Source: JAGIBJ01 sp032119595
GTDB taxonomy: Bacteria > Actinomycetota > Thermoleophilia > Solirubrobacterales > Solirubrobacteraceae
NCBI GenBank assembly: GCA_032119595.1
Contig: JAUMBQ010000001.1
Span: 124,001 to 188,000 of the forward strand
DNA: 64,000 bases
Direction of reading: 5' to 3'
Part shown: piece by piece, positions 56,405 to 64,000 of the stretch
How the letters are laid out: every line of letters starts with the position of its first letter
Position numbering within the stretch: the stretch's first letter is position 1
Translations under genes and position numbers: made by a program
Notes under the pieces: generated by a model
What the model saw: only the letters and a program-made list of their open reading frames with translations
Told to the model about the DNA's origin: nothing
Database searches by the model: none

Positions 56405-56860
56405 ATGGAGATGACCATCGGCCAGGTGGCGTCGCGCGCAGGGTTGGCGCCGTCGCGGATCCGCTACTACGAGGAGATCGGCGTCCTGCCTCCGGCCGCG
56501 CGCACCAGTGGGCGGCGGCGCTACGACGAGGATGTGCTGCGGCGCTTGTCGATCATCGACATTGCCCAGCGAGCAGGGTTCAGCCTCGATGAGATCCGCG
56601 AACTCACCGGAACGCGCTCCTGCAATGAGACTGCCGGTGACCGGCTCCGCGAAGTTGCGGGTCGGAAGCTGCCGGAGATCCGCAACCTCATTGCCCGCGC
56701 CAAAGCGGTCGAGCAGTGGCTGGAGGTCGCGGGCGCCTGCGACTGCCGCACCGTTGAGGCCTGCGGCCTGTTTGTCGACCCCGAGCTGGCGCCGCCAACC
56801 GCCGAGGGCGCCTTTGCGGTTCGCCACCACGAAGCAGCCCCCGCGAAGCCCCGCCCTTGA
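56405..56860 (+). CDS. MerR-family regulator, metal-type
   Basis: A 151-residue MerR regulator. The winged HTH is intact: MTIGQVASRAGLAPSRIRYYEEIGVLPP.. GRRRYDEDVLRRLSII. The dimer helix follows. Cys at SCNETAG (about residue 77) and the late ACDCRTVEACGLF (about 117-125) are placed like the three Hg-binding Cys of MerR, with a shorter last gap. A soft-metal sensor, possibly mercury, is inferred. ATG 56405 fits the leaderless promoter; ATG 56411 is the next option. Its stop overlaps the -35 box of the downstream promoter. Confidence 0.88.
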   Translation: MEMTIGQVASRAGLAPSRIRYYEEIGVLPPAARTSGRRRYDEDVLRRLSIIDIAQRAGFSLDEIRELTGTRSCNETAGDRLREVAGRKLPEIRNLIARAKAVEQWLEVAGACDCRTVEACGLFVDPELAPPTAEGAFAVRHHEAAPAKPRP

Positions 56861-56887
56861 CATCAAGGCGGCTTGAGCATCGATGGT
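56857..56887 (+). promoter_or_regulatory. MerR-type promoter 2
   Basis: -35 TTGACA (56857-56862) overlaps the merR-type stop codon. The 19-bp spacer holds the dyad TCAAG-GCGG-CTTGA, and -10 GATGGT (56882-56887) is 6 bases before ATG 56894. It matches promoter 1 in spacing and in both half-sites. Confidence 0.8.
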
Positions 56888-56893
56888 CGCCGG

Positions 56894-57199
56894 ATGACCT
56901 CACTCGACGCCACCCGCCATCCAGCCACCGACGCCACGGACGGCGTCAAACGCACCGGCTCCACAACCAAGAAGACCGCCGCGTTGATTGCCGCGCTCGG
57001 CCTCGCCTGCGTGGCGTGCCTGATTCCCGGCCTGGCCGTCGGCGCTGCCGGAGCGTTCGCCGCAGGTGCCATCGGCGTCGACGAGGCCATCATGGGCGCC
57101 ACGGCCCTGGCCCTCCTGGCCTACGCCATCACCAAGACCGTTCGGCGGCGTCGCGCGGCCAGCACCCCGACATCGCGGTCGGGCGGGTGCGGCTGCTGA
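56894..57199 (+). CDS. Small Cys-containing membrane protein under MerR control
   Basis: A 101-residue protein with two membrane segments (about 34-60 and 64-82). The first carries a CXXC pair (LACVACLIPG), and the tail ends in GGCGC. The layout recalls small mercury transporters such as MerF or MerT (two or three spans with Cys pairs), though the usual CC pair is not identical. The promoter fixes the start at ATG 56894. It is probably a metal uptake or resistance protein; no reductase (MerA) is nearby. Confidence 0.72.
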   Translation: MTSLDATRHPATDATDGVKRTGSTTKKTAALIAALGLACVACLIPGLAVGAAGAFAAGAIGVDEAIMGATALALLAYAITKTVRRRRAASTPTSRSGGCGC

Positions 57200-57268
57200 C
57201 CGTCAGGGCCGTACGGAGAACGCTGGTCAGTCGCAACTCCAGCGGACCCGCTGGAGAGCCGCCGGCCG

Positions 57269-58957
57269 CTACTCGGCGGCGTCGTCGCTGGTGTCGACCA
57301 ATGGCAGGCGCACGCGGAAGCGGGCTCCGCCGGTGGGGGCGTCGCTGACGACGACGGTGCCGCCGTGGGCCTCCACGATGCCGCGCACAACGGCAAGACC
57401 GAGGCCAGCGCCGGCCGGGCCACGCGTGCGGGCGGTGCCGCCGGCCTCGCGGTGGAAGCGCTCGAAGATCCTGGACCGCACCTCAGCGGGGACGCCGGGG
57501 CCGGCGTCGTCGACATCGACGATCGCGAAGTCGCCGTCGACGTGGACGCCCACGGTGATCGGCGTGCCGTCGGGCGTATGCACCACGGCATTGCCGAGCA
57601 GATTCGTGAAGACCTGCCGCAGCTTGGCCTCCTGCCCGAGGACGAGCGGGTCGCCGTCGAGGTCGAGCGTCACCTCGCGGGTCGCGTCGAGCGAGCCGGC
57701 ATCGGCGACGGCATCGCGAGCCAACACAGCCAGCTCGACGAGATCGGTCGCCGGAGCACGCTCCTCATCCAGGCGCGCCAGGGCCAGCAGGTCCTCGACG
57801 AGCGTCCCCATGCGCGCGGCCTGCTCCTCGATGCGCGACACCGCGATGGCGCGCTCCTCCTCGGTCGCGATCATCCCGGTGCGCTGCAGCTCGGCATACC
57901 CGCGGATCGACGCCAGCGGCGTGCGGAGTTCATGCGAGGCATCCGACAGGAACCGGCGAAGCTTGTCCTCGCTTGCCTTGCGCTCGGCGAACGCCTCCTC
58001 GATGCGCCCGAGCATCGCGTTGAGCGCGATGCCGAGCCGGCCGACCTCGGTGCCCGGCGCCGCCTCAGGCACGCGGCGATCGAGCTCGCCGGCGGCGATG
58101 GCGTCGGCGTCGGTGGCGATGTGGCGCAACGGCGCAAGCTCCACGCTCACGAGCTTGGATGCGAGCAGTCCGAGCACGAGCAGGATCGCGAGGATCACGA
58201 TCGCGTCGACGAGCACGAGCTGCCGCAGCTGATCGTCGGTGCTCGCCAGCGGGATCGCAGCGACGGTCATCGTCTGCGAGCCGTCCTGCGTCACGAACCG
58301 AGGATTGATCTCGGTCCGGACGCGGTATTGCCCGTCGCCGCTGACCGCCGCCACGGTGATCGTCCGGGCGACCGGCAGCTTGGCGGGCAGCTTCGGCCCA
58401 GGCAAGACATCTTCGGCGGTGGTGTTCTGCGTGTACGCAAGCCCGAGCCGCTTGCCATCAAGCGTGCGAAGCTCGCCGTAGGTGCCCGGCGGAAGGTCGC
58501 TGCGGGAACCCGGCGGAGGCCCGCCGAGTTTGCCGTCGTGGTCCTTGTCGTCATCGTCCCCGGGCGCGTCGGGCGAGGTCGCGAGGCCGTCGGCCGTCGT
58601 GGTGAGCGTCCCGTTGGCCTCTGCGTAACGCGTCTTTTGCACCACCTGCGATCCCACGAACGGCAGCGCCGCCTCGACCTGGTCGTCGACCCGCTGATCG
58701 AGGAACTGCTTCTGCGAGCCGTAGGTGATCGCCGCCAGCAGGATCAGTCCGACCGCCGCAAGCGACACCAACACGGCCGTGAGCCGAGTGCGCAGCGAGC
58801 GGCCCTGGACCGCCGCACCGAGCGACGCGGCCGCCCCGACGCCGCGACCTTCCGCGACGCCGCCCGCGATCAGCGCGGCCTCGGGCGACACGTCGCCGTC
58901 CGGCAAGGCATCCTCGCGGCCGCGCCTGCGGCGGCCCATCCAGCCCCGGAGTGCCAC
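57269..58957 (-). CDS. Sensor histidine kinase
   Basis: A 562-residue membrane kinase. Span 1 (about 58-80), an extracytoplasmic domain of about 160 residues with an acidic loop (DDDDKDHDGK), span 2 (about 240-262), HAMP, HisKA with the phospho-His in SDASHELRTPLAS (about 347) and HATPase with NLLGNAVVHTPDG and GAGLGLAVVRGIVEAHGG. An N-terminal basic stretch (GRRRRGRE) precedes the first span. GTG 58957 lies just after the response-regulator stop, with ATG 58939 as alternative. It would phosphorylate the regulator encoded upstream. The signal is unknown. Confidence 0.94.
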   Translation of the reverse strand: MALRGWMGRRRRGREDALPDGDVSPEAALIAGGVAEGRGVGAAASLGAAVQGRSLRTRLTAVLVSLAAVGLILLAAITYGSQKQFLDQRVDDQVEAALPFVGSQVVQKTRYAEANGTLTTTADGLATSPDAPGDDDDKDHDGKLGGPPPGSRSDLPPGTYGELRTLDGKRLGLAYTQNTTAEDVLPGPKLPAKLPVARTITVAAVSGDGQYRVRTEINPRFVTQDGSQTMTVAAIPLASTDDQLRQLVLVDAIVILAILLVLGLLASKLVSVELAPLRHIATDADAIAAGELDRRVPEAAPGTEVGRLGIALNAMLGRIEEAFAERKASEDKLRRFLSDASHELRTPLASIRGYAELQRTGMIATEEERAIAVSRIEEQAARMGTLVEDLLALARLDEERAPATDLVELAVLARDAVADAGSLDATREVTLDLDGDPLVLGQEAKLRQVFTNLLGNAVVHTPDGTPITVGVHVDGDFAIVDVDDAGPGVPAEVRSRIFERFHREAGGTARTRGPAGAGLGLAVVRGIVEAHGGTVVVSDAPTGGARFRVRLPLVDTSDDAAE

Positions 58958-58959
58958 CG

Positions 58960-59664
58960 TCAGGCCTTGGGCGCGCGCAGGGCGTAGCCGACGCCGCGCA
59001 CCGTCGTGATCAGCGGCGCCCCGTGGGCGTCGAGCTTCTTCCGCAGATACGAGATGTACGTCTCCAACACACGCGCGTCGCCGCCGAAGTCGTATTCCCA
59101 CACCTCGTCGAGGATCTGCTGGCGGGTGAGCACGCGGCGCGGGTTCGTGAGGAGGTATCGCAGCAGGCGGAACTCGGTTGCCGTGAGGTCGATGTGTTGG
59201 CCACCGCGGTTGACCTCGTGGGTGTCCTCGTCAAGTTCAAGGTCGTCGAAGCGCAGCACGGCGGCGGTCTGGTCGTCGAGCGAGCGGCGCAGGACCGCGC
59301 GAATGCGAGCGACGAGTTCTTCGAGGCTGAAAGGCTTGGTGACGTAGTCGTCGCCGGTCGTCAGGCCGCGGAGTTTGTCTTCGGTCGCGTCGCGCGCCGT
59401 GAGGAAGATGATCGGGACGCGCTGCGGGCCAGCGCCGAGGCGGTCGGCGACATCGAACCCCTCGATGTCCGGCAGGCCGACGTCCAGCACCATCAGATGC
59501 GGCTTGACCTTGTCGACCTGCTGGAGCGCCTCTTTGCCCGTCGACGCGGTGGCGACTTCGAACCCCTGGAAGCGCAACGCCATCGAGATGACCTCGACGA
59601 TCGGCGGCTCGTCGTCGACGACGAGGACGCGGGTCGGGGGCGTAGCAGTGGGTTCAGGCACGGG
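58960..59664 (-). CDS. OmpR-family response regulator
   Basis: A 234-residue regulator. The receiver has VLVVDDEPP, the phospho-Asp in VLDVGLPD, FLTARDA and the Lys in YVTKPFS. The winged-helix domain has VLRFDDLELDEDTHEVNRGG and LRYLLTNPRRVLTRQQILDEVWEYDF..RVLETYISYLRKKLD. It resembles the MprA/TcrA group. GTG 59664 gives the usual family length; ATG 59715 adds 17 non-conserved residues encoded by a perfect hairpin. Coupled to the kinase gene. It is the candidate binder of the 11-bp repeats at 13838 and 52458. Confidence 0.94.
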   Translation of the reverse strand, partial: PVPEPTATPPTRVLVVDDEPPIVEVISMALRFQGFEVATASTGKEALQQVDKVKPHLMVLDVGLPDIEGFDVADRLGAGPQRVPIIFLTARDATEDKLRGLTTGDDYVTKPFSLEELVARIRAVLRRSLDDQTAAVLRFDDLELDEDTHEVNRGGQHIDLTATEFRLLRYLLTNPRRVLTRQQILDEVWEYDFGGDARVLETYISYLRKKLDAHGAPLITTVRGVGYALRAPKA

Positions 59665-59682
59665 GTCTCGTGGGAGAAGGTC

Positions 59683-59707
59683 GGAGCCAGGCGGTGCACC
59701 TGGCTCC
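59683..59707 (-). promoter_or_regulatory. Perfect hairpin before the response regulator
   Basis: GGAGCCAGG-CGGTGCA-CCTGGCTCC (9-bp arms) lies between the two possible starts of the regulator. Further upstream, CCCAG-TGGACT-CTCAG (59746-59761) repeats the 11-bp box, but on the strand opposite to the gene. Confidence 0.5.
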
Positions 59708-59813
59708 CACATCATCGGTCATCCGGAGGGTGAACCGCCGGGATTCCCAGTGGACTCTCAGCCAGGCGCGCGCCAGCTGGACGCGGCAGCCGGCCACCGG
59801 CTCAAGGACGCGC

Positions 59814-60002
59814 TCAGTCCGTCGCGGCGTTCGACGGCTTGACGGCGTCGGCCGGATCCTTGGAGTGGTCGACCTTGCTGTGCTGGTCGGTGTCGCCGAC
59901 GGGCGTGTCGTCGTCCTTCTTCGGCTGGAACGGGACGGCCACGTCGTTGCTGGCCTCGCCCTCGGCGCCCGTGGTGGTCTTGGGGTCGTCGTGATCGCTC
60001 AT
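59814..60002 (-). CDS. Small acidic protein
   Basis: A 62-residue, highly charged, probably disordered protein (MSDHDDPKTTTGAEGEAS..., many Asp/Lys/Thr). TAGCGT 7 bases before ATG 60002 supports it as a leaderless gene and excludes a longer frame. It lies between the two-component system and an M1 peptidase. No family is recognised. Confidence 0.55.
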   Translation of the reverse strand: MSDHDDPKTTTGAEGEASNDVAVPFQPKKDDDTPVGDTDQHSKVDHSKDPADAVKPSNAATD

Positions 60003-60131
60003 GACGTGAACGCTACGAGCCTGCCCACGCACGACCTGTGGCGAGGATGGTCAAGCCCGCGCCGCCCAGCGGTCGACCGGCGCGGCCTGACCGACGCGCC
60101 AAGCCCTGGCGCGCCGCGATGCCCCGCTCCT

Positions 60132-61703
60132 TTACTTCCTTCGTGCGTCTGCGAGCACGCCGGCCGGCGCAGCGAGCGTCGCCGCGGCCACCCCGGCTGA
60201 CCGGGCGCCGGCGGCCGGCTCCACGGGCTCGACGGTCCAATCCGGGTGACCGGGCATCGGCGGCGTTGTCATGCCGTAGAGCCACGCGTCGAGGAACGGC
60301 TTCAGGTCGCGGCCGGCGACCTTGGAGGCGAGGGCGACGTAGTCCTGGGTCGAGGCCGACTTGCCGCGGTACTTCGTGACCCACTGGCGCTCGAGGCGCT
60401 CAAAGGCCGGGGTGCCGATCTCTTGGCGCAGCGCGTAGAGCACGAGCAGCCCGCCGTAGTACGACTGCGAGCTGAACACGTCGGCGTCGGAGCCACTCAA
60501 AGGCTCGGCGACCGGCCCGTAATCGGCGCGATACTGGTCGCCCAGCTCGTAGATCCGCTTGAGCAGCGCGTCGAAGTCGGCGATCCCGGTGTCGTCTTCC
60601 AGGTAGCCGTTCTCCGCCGCCCACGTGGTCTCGTACCACGTGGCGTGCCCCTCGTTGTTCCAGATGTCGGCCCAGTCCTTGGGCGCGACGCTGTTGCCGA
60701 TCCATTGGTGCGCGAGCTCATGCATCATCGTCGGCTTCCAGTAGCCCTCCGGCTCGTCGGCGAACAGGCTCGCATCGAAGTACGACAGCGTCTGCGTCTC
60801 CAGCGCGAAGCCCACCTCCTGATCACCGACGAACGACCCGTATACGTCGAACGGATAGGGCCCGAGTTTCTCGACGAGCCAATCGAGCTGCGACGCCACG
60901 ACCGCCAGTTTCGGTTCCAGCTCGGCGGTTCCGCTGCGGAGCGTCACGTCGCGCAGCGCAACCCCCTCGTGCTCGCCCCGGTCGATCACGTCGTAGTCGC
61001 CGACCGCAACCTGCACCAGCTCCGTGGCCATCGGCTGGCGCTGGAGGTAGCTCCACGTCGTACGACCCGCTCGGCTTCGTTTGCCCGCCAGCACGCCGCT
61101 CGCGACGGCCGTCTCGCTCGACGGCGCGTCGAGCCGGAACGTAAAGCTCGCCTTGTCGGCCGGGTGGTCGTTGCTCGGCCACGCATAGTGCGCGTACTGC
61201 GTCTGGCCCAGCATCGCGGTGCCGCTCGGCCCCGCCAAGAAGGCGACGGAGGTCGGATCATCGGGATCGAACGCACGCGGCGAAGTCACGAAGCCGCGCA
61301 ACGTGACGACGAACGGCTGCCCCTTGGGAAGCGCCCGTCGCGGGGTGACGACCAGCTTCTCGCCGACTCGCGTGAACGCCGCCGAGGCCCCGTTCACGAA
61401 CACGACGCCGGTCGCGGTCCCGCCGTAGTCGAGGGAGAAGTTCGAGAGGGCCTTCGTCGCGACCGCGCCCAGCGTCACCGTTCCCGTGACGGGGTCGGTC
61501 GATTCGGCCCCGAAGCTGAGGTCCAGGTCGTAGTGCAGGGCGTCGTACCCCGTGTTGCCGAGGGTCGGGAACAGACTGTCGCCGATCGACTGGCCCCCCG
61601 GGCTGGCTGGCGCGGCCGACGCCGTCGGCACCCCTCCCAATGCTGCGGCCGCAACCACGCAGAACGCGACGACGGATGACGGCTGGCGGAGGCCTCTGCT
61701 CAT
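60132..61703 (-). CDS. Secreted M1-family metallopeptidase
   Basis: A 523-residue exported aminopeptidase-like protein. Signal peptide about 1-30 (ending ASAAPAS). The N-terminal beta domain starts at YDALHYDLDLSFG, typical of M1. The zinc site is HELAH (His 328, Glu 329, His 332) with the third ligand Glu in WNNEGHATWYE. The exopeptidase GAMEN motif is not present as such; GFALETQTL (about 293) stands near its place. The C-terminal part is shorter than in full M1 enzymes and ends in a Lys-containing Ala/Pro tail. TACGGT 7 bases before ATG 61703 fixes the start. Confidence 0.9.
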   Translation of the reverse strand: MSRGLRQPSSVVAFCVVAAAALGGVPTASAAPASPGGQSIGDSLFPTLGNTGYDALHYDLDLSFGAESTDPVTGTVTLGAVATKALSNFSLDYGGTATGVVFVNGASAAFTRVGEKLVVTPRRALPKGQPFVVTLRGFVTSPRAFDPDDPTSVAFLAGPSGTAMLGQTQYAHYAWPSNDHPADKASFTFRLDAPSSETAVASGVLAGKRSRAGRTTWSYLQRQPMATELVQVAVGDYDVIDRGEHEGVALRDVTLRSGTAELEPKLAVVASQLDWLVEKLGPYPFDVYGSFVGDQEVGFALETQTLSYFDASLFADEPEGYWKPTMMHELAHQWIGNSVAPKDWADIWNNEGHATWYETTWAAENGYLEDDTGIADFDALLKRIYELGDQYRADYGPVAEPLSGSDADVFSSQSYYGGLLVLYALRQEIGTPAFERLERQWVTKYRGKSASTQDYVALASKVAGRDLKPFLDAWLYGMTTPPMPGHPDWTVEPVEPAAGARSAGVAAATLAAPAGVLADARRK

Positions 61704-61888
61704 GCCCCCGACCGTAGGCCTGCCCGGAGCACCCCGCAAGCCTCAACCTGTACGACGTCGGGCGCGGGTGGACAACACCCTGGACAGACGGTCCGCCCAC
61801 GACCCCTCGCACCTTCAGTTCCCCGAGCGGCATGCCGATCCGGTGCTCAGGATCCTCCGCGGGCCGTTCCCGGCCCTCGCCCTGCTCG

Positions 61889-63592
61889 ATGCGCGTCTTC
61901 CTTCCCCGCCCACGCCACCTCTGCGCCGTCGCGCTCCTCGCCGCCGGCGCCATCGGCGCAGCCCCCGCCAGCGCGGCGCCACGGATCAAGGAGGTGTCGA
62001 CGCACATCTCCAACGCGGCAATGACCGATATCGCTCCCGCAACCGACGGCAAGCTCTGGATCACCGCGCGCAGCAAGGGATCCCTGTTTGCCGTGCAGTC
62101 CGACGGACAGGTCTCCGAACGCCCGATCACCGGGCTCCCCTACACCGCCGCGCCCGAGCAGATCGCCGGCGGCGCCGACGGCAAGCTCTGGTCGACCGAC
62201 CCGACGCACCAGGTGATCTTGCGCTCCGACACCGACGGCGCCTCGACGGCCTTCGCGACGGGCCTGGCGCCGGCCGCCGTTCCGTTCGACATCGCTCGCG
62301 GCGGCGACGGCAACCTCTGGTTCTCGGCGATCGGCGACGGCGACCTTGGCCGCATCACACCGGCGGGCGTCACCACCCAGTTCCCATCGGCCCACACACC
62401 GGTGCTGCTCGCTACCGACACGAACCCCGGCGGCGACGCCGTGTGGTTCACCACCCACGACGGGTTCATCGGGCACGCCGACGCCCAGGGCGCCGTGACC
62501 TTCCTGCCGCTCGCCGGCACCCCGACCGGCATCACCGTCGGCCCCGACGGCAACGTCTGGGTCTCCACCGCCACGTCGATCCTCCGCACCACGCCACAGG
62601 GCGCCACGACGACGTTTACCGCCGGCATCGAGCCAGACAGCCTGATCAACGACCTCGCCGCGGGGCCTGATGGGCGCCTCTGGTTTTCCGACCAGGGCAA
62701 CAGCGTGATCGGCCGGATCACCACCGACGGTGCCGTGAGCGTGTTCCGCACCGAAAACGTGAACATGCCCGGGGGGCTCGGCTCGCCACCCAAGGCGATC
62801 GCCGTTGGCCCGGACAGCAACTTCGCCTACTTCGGGCGTTCCAGCGACGACCTCATCGCCGACGTGGTCGGGCTCGTGTCGCCTGCGGCCGTTCCCACCG
62901 GCACGCCACTACCCGCCTCCAATCTCACGACCTCCAGCGGCACGCTGAGCGTCGCCGTCAACCCGGAAGGCGCCGAGACCTCGGTGCGGTTCGACTACGG
63001 CACCACGACCGCATACGGCCGTTCCTCGGAGTCGTTCTCGCTCGGGGCGGAGATCGTGCCCCAGCTCGTGACGGCGAACGTGACCGATCTGGAACCCAAG
63101 CGGACGTACTACTTCCGCGTGGTGGCCTCCAACCGGATGGGCGAGTGGATGAGCTCGCCGCAGTCCTTCACGGCGCCGAACATCCCGATTCCCACGGCGC
63201 CGCCGCTCCCCGGAGGTTCCATCGCAGTCCCGGGCCTCCCGGTCGCAGGGTCCGCCGCTGGCGACGGCTCCGGCGGCTTGGTGCTCGGCGTCAAGGCGGC
63301 GAAGGTCGGCAAGAAGGGCATCGTGAAGGTGCGCGTTGCCTGCCGAGGGAGCGCCGCCTGCGCCGGAACGATTGCCGTCACGGCGCGCGTGAAGGGGAAG
63401 AAGTCCAAGGCGGTGGTCATCGCCACCAAGCGGGTCCGGCTCGCCGCAGGCGCCTCGACCACGGTGGGGCTACGGGTGAGTGCTACGGGCCAGCGGGCGA
63501 TCCGCAAGGCGGGACGCAAGGGCCTGGCGACCCTGGCCGTGATCACGGTCGGCGAGACCAAGACGCGCGCCCGGCTCACGCTCAAGCGCTAG
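61889..63592 (+). CDS. Secreted Vgb-like beta-propeller protein
   Basis: A 567-residue exported protein. A signal peptide (about 1-29) is followed by a virginiamycin-B-lyase-like propeller (about 30-335) with repeated DGKLW, DGNLWFS, DGNVWVS, DGRLWFS blades. A fibronectin-III-like domain (about 345-430, SVRFDYGTTTAYG...YYFRVVASN) and a Gly/Pro linker come next. The last ~100 residues are a basic Ig-like domain (KVRVACRGSAACAGTIAVTARVKGKK) seen on many surface proteins of this group. Lyase activity is not implied; the residues of the antibiotic-cleaving site could not be confirmed. Confidence 0.85.
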   Translation: MRVFLPRPRHLCAVALLAAGAIGAAPASAAPRIKEVSTHISNAAMTDIAPATDGKLWITARSKGSLFAVQSDGQVSERPITGLPYTAAPEQIAGGADGKLWSTDPTHQVILRSDTDGASTAFATGLAPAAVPFDIARGGDGNLWFSAIGDGDLGRITPAGVTTQFPSAHTPVLLATDTNPGGDAVWFTTHDGFIGHADAQGAVTFLPLAGTPTGITVGPDGNVWVSTATSILRTTPQGATTTFTAGIEPDSLINDLAAGPDGRLWFSDQGNSVIGRITTDGAVSVFRTENVNMPGGLGSPPKAIAVGPDSNFAYFGRSSDDLIADVVGLVSPAAVPTGTPLPASNLTTSSGTLSVAVNPEGAETSVRFDYGTTTAYGRSSESFSLGAEIVPQLVTANVTDLEPKRTYYFRVVASNRMGEWMSSPQSFTAPNIPIPTAPPLPGGSIAVPGLPVAGSAAGDGSGGLVLGVKAAKVGKKGIVKVRVACRGSAACAGTIAVTARVKGKKSKAVVIATKRVRLAAGASTTVGLRVSATGQRAIRKAGRKGLATLAVITVGETKTRARLTLKR

Positions 63593-63627
63593 CGCCCTCA
63601 CTCGATCGCTGCATCAAGCCGGGGCCG

Positions 63628-64000
63628 TCAGAAGGTGGTGCCGATCGCGGCACCCACGCCATAGGTGACGGCCATGGCAACGATGCCCCAGAGCACCACG
63701 CGGGCGGTCGCCGGGCCAGCCGGAGCTCCCCCGGTTCGCGCGCCAGCGCTGCCGAGGATGGCGAGGGCGACCACGGCCACCAGGACGACGGCCACCACGC
63801 GGCCGGCCGATCCCGGAACGGCCGCAGCCATCAGCGGGAGCACGCCACCAGCCGTAAACGCCAGCGCCGACGACCAGGCTGCCTGGAGCGGCCTGGCCCG
63901 GCGCTCGTCCTCCAGCCCAAGTTCATCGCGCATATGGGCGGCGAGCGCGTCCTGTTCGGTGAGCGCCTCGGCCACCTGCCGCGCCAGGTCCACCTCCAGC
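63628..64000 (-). CDS. VIT/CCC1-family transporter, 5' end outside the window
   Basis: The C-terminal ~123 residues of a VIT1/CCC1-type iron/manganese transporter. An amphipathic cytoplasmic region (ALTEQDALAAHMRDELGLED) leads into LQAAWSSALAFTAGGVLPLMAA, then two or three spans ending with AVTYGVGAAIGTTF. The N-terminal spans lie beyond position 64000. The family moves Fe(II) or Mn(II) out of the cytosol. Confidence 0.85.
   Translation of the reverse strand, partial: LEVDLARQVAEALTEQDALAAHMRDELGLEDERRARPLQAAWSSALAFTAGGVLPLMAAAVPGSAGRVVAVVLVAVVALAILGSAGARTGGAPAGPATARVVLWGIVAMAVTYGVGAAIGTTF

Overview
The window comes from a high-GC actinobacterium. The base composition, GTG/TTG starts, the many -10 boxes (TANNNT) sitting 6-9 nt before start codons, and the mix of families (HerA-like DUF853 ATPase, DUF3618/holin cluster, WS/DGAT acyltransferase, Vgb propeller with a basic C-terminal Ig-like domain) fit Thermoleophilia/Solirubrobacterales best. 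That placement is inference; no rRNA or other marker gene is present. No tRNA or rRNA was seen.

Layout. (1) About 1-10.8 kb is an integrated element, visibly more A/T-rich: a tyrosine integrase open at the left edge, a serine resolvase, a split trypsin-like protease, two membrane proteins, small hydrophobic proteins, an autoregulated-looking HTH two-gene unit, a PD-(D/E)XK-like protein, an HNH endonuclease, an XRE regulator and a lipoprotein pair. No phage structural genes are visible. (2) 10.8-16.2 kb: a 115-bp palindromic element, a cold-shock gene, a secreted collagen-like/BclA-CTD protein, a lipoprotein, and a three-gene operon (Ser/Thr/Asp-rich protein, ApbE, ferric-reductase-like membrane protein). 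(3) 16.2-24.9 kb: tandem GGDEF paralogues, an Fe-S trio (A-type carrier, BolA, CGFS glutaredoxin), a SpoIVB/S55-like protein, DegV, an AI-2E exporter-family protein and a DUF3618/holin set. (4) 25-34.4 kb: nitrilase, HerA-like ATPase, SDR, a second 115-bp palindrome, unknown genes, plsC with an HD-protein remnant, enoyl-CoA hydratase, exonuclease III and DUF2294. (5) 34.5-44.3 kb: biotin genes bioB, bioF, bioD, bioA with a TetR regulator, a membrane spermidine-synthase-like protein and a WS/DGAT acyltransferase. (6) 44.3-45.1 kb: a gene-free stretch with two tandem-repeat arrays. (7) 45.1-56.2 kb: glycosyltransferases and a four-gene operon radical SAM - ECF sigma - accessory - TPR/CHAT protease. 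(8) 56.3-64 kb: a MerR-type regulator with a Cys-rich small membrane protein, a two-component system, an M1 peptidase, a Vgb-like surface protein and the end of a VIT/CCC1-family transporter.

How parts connect. An 11-bp-period direct repeat (CTCAG-N6) sits upstream of the ApbE/ferric-reductase operon and upstream of the glycosyltransferase operon, at the same distance from a -10 box; a shorter, inverted copy lies upstream of the OmpR-type response regulator, suggesting one regulon. The MerR gene and its neighbour each have a promoter with a 19-bp spacer around the same dyad. The CHAT operon is the best candidate for an under-described system: a caspase-like protease with its own sigma factor and a radical SAM enzyme whose C-terminal SPASM-like region has lost its cysteines.
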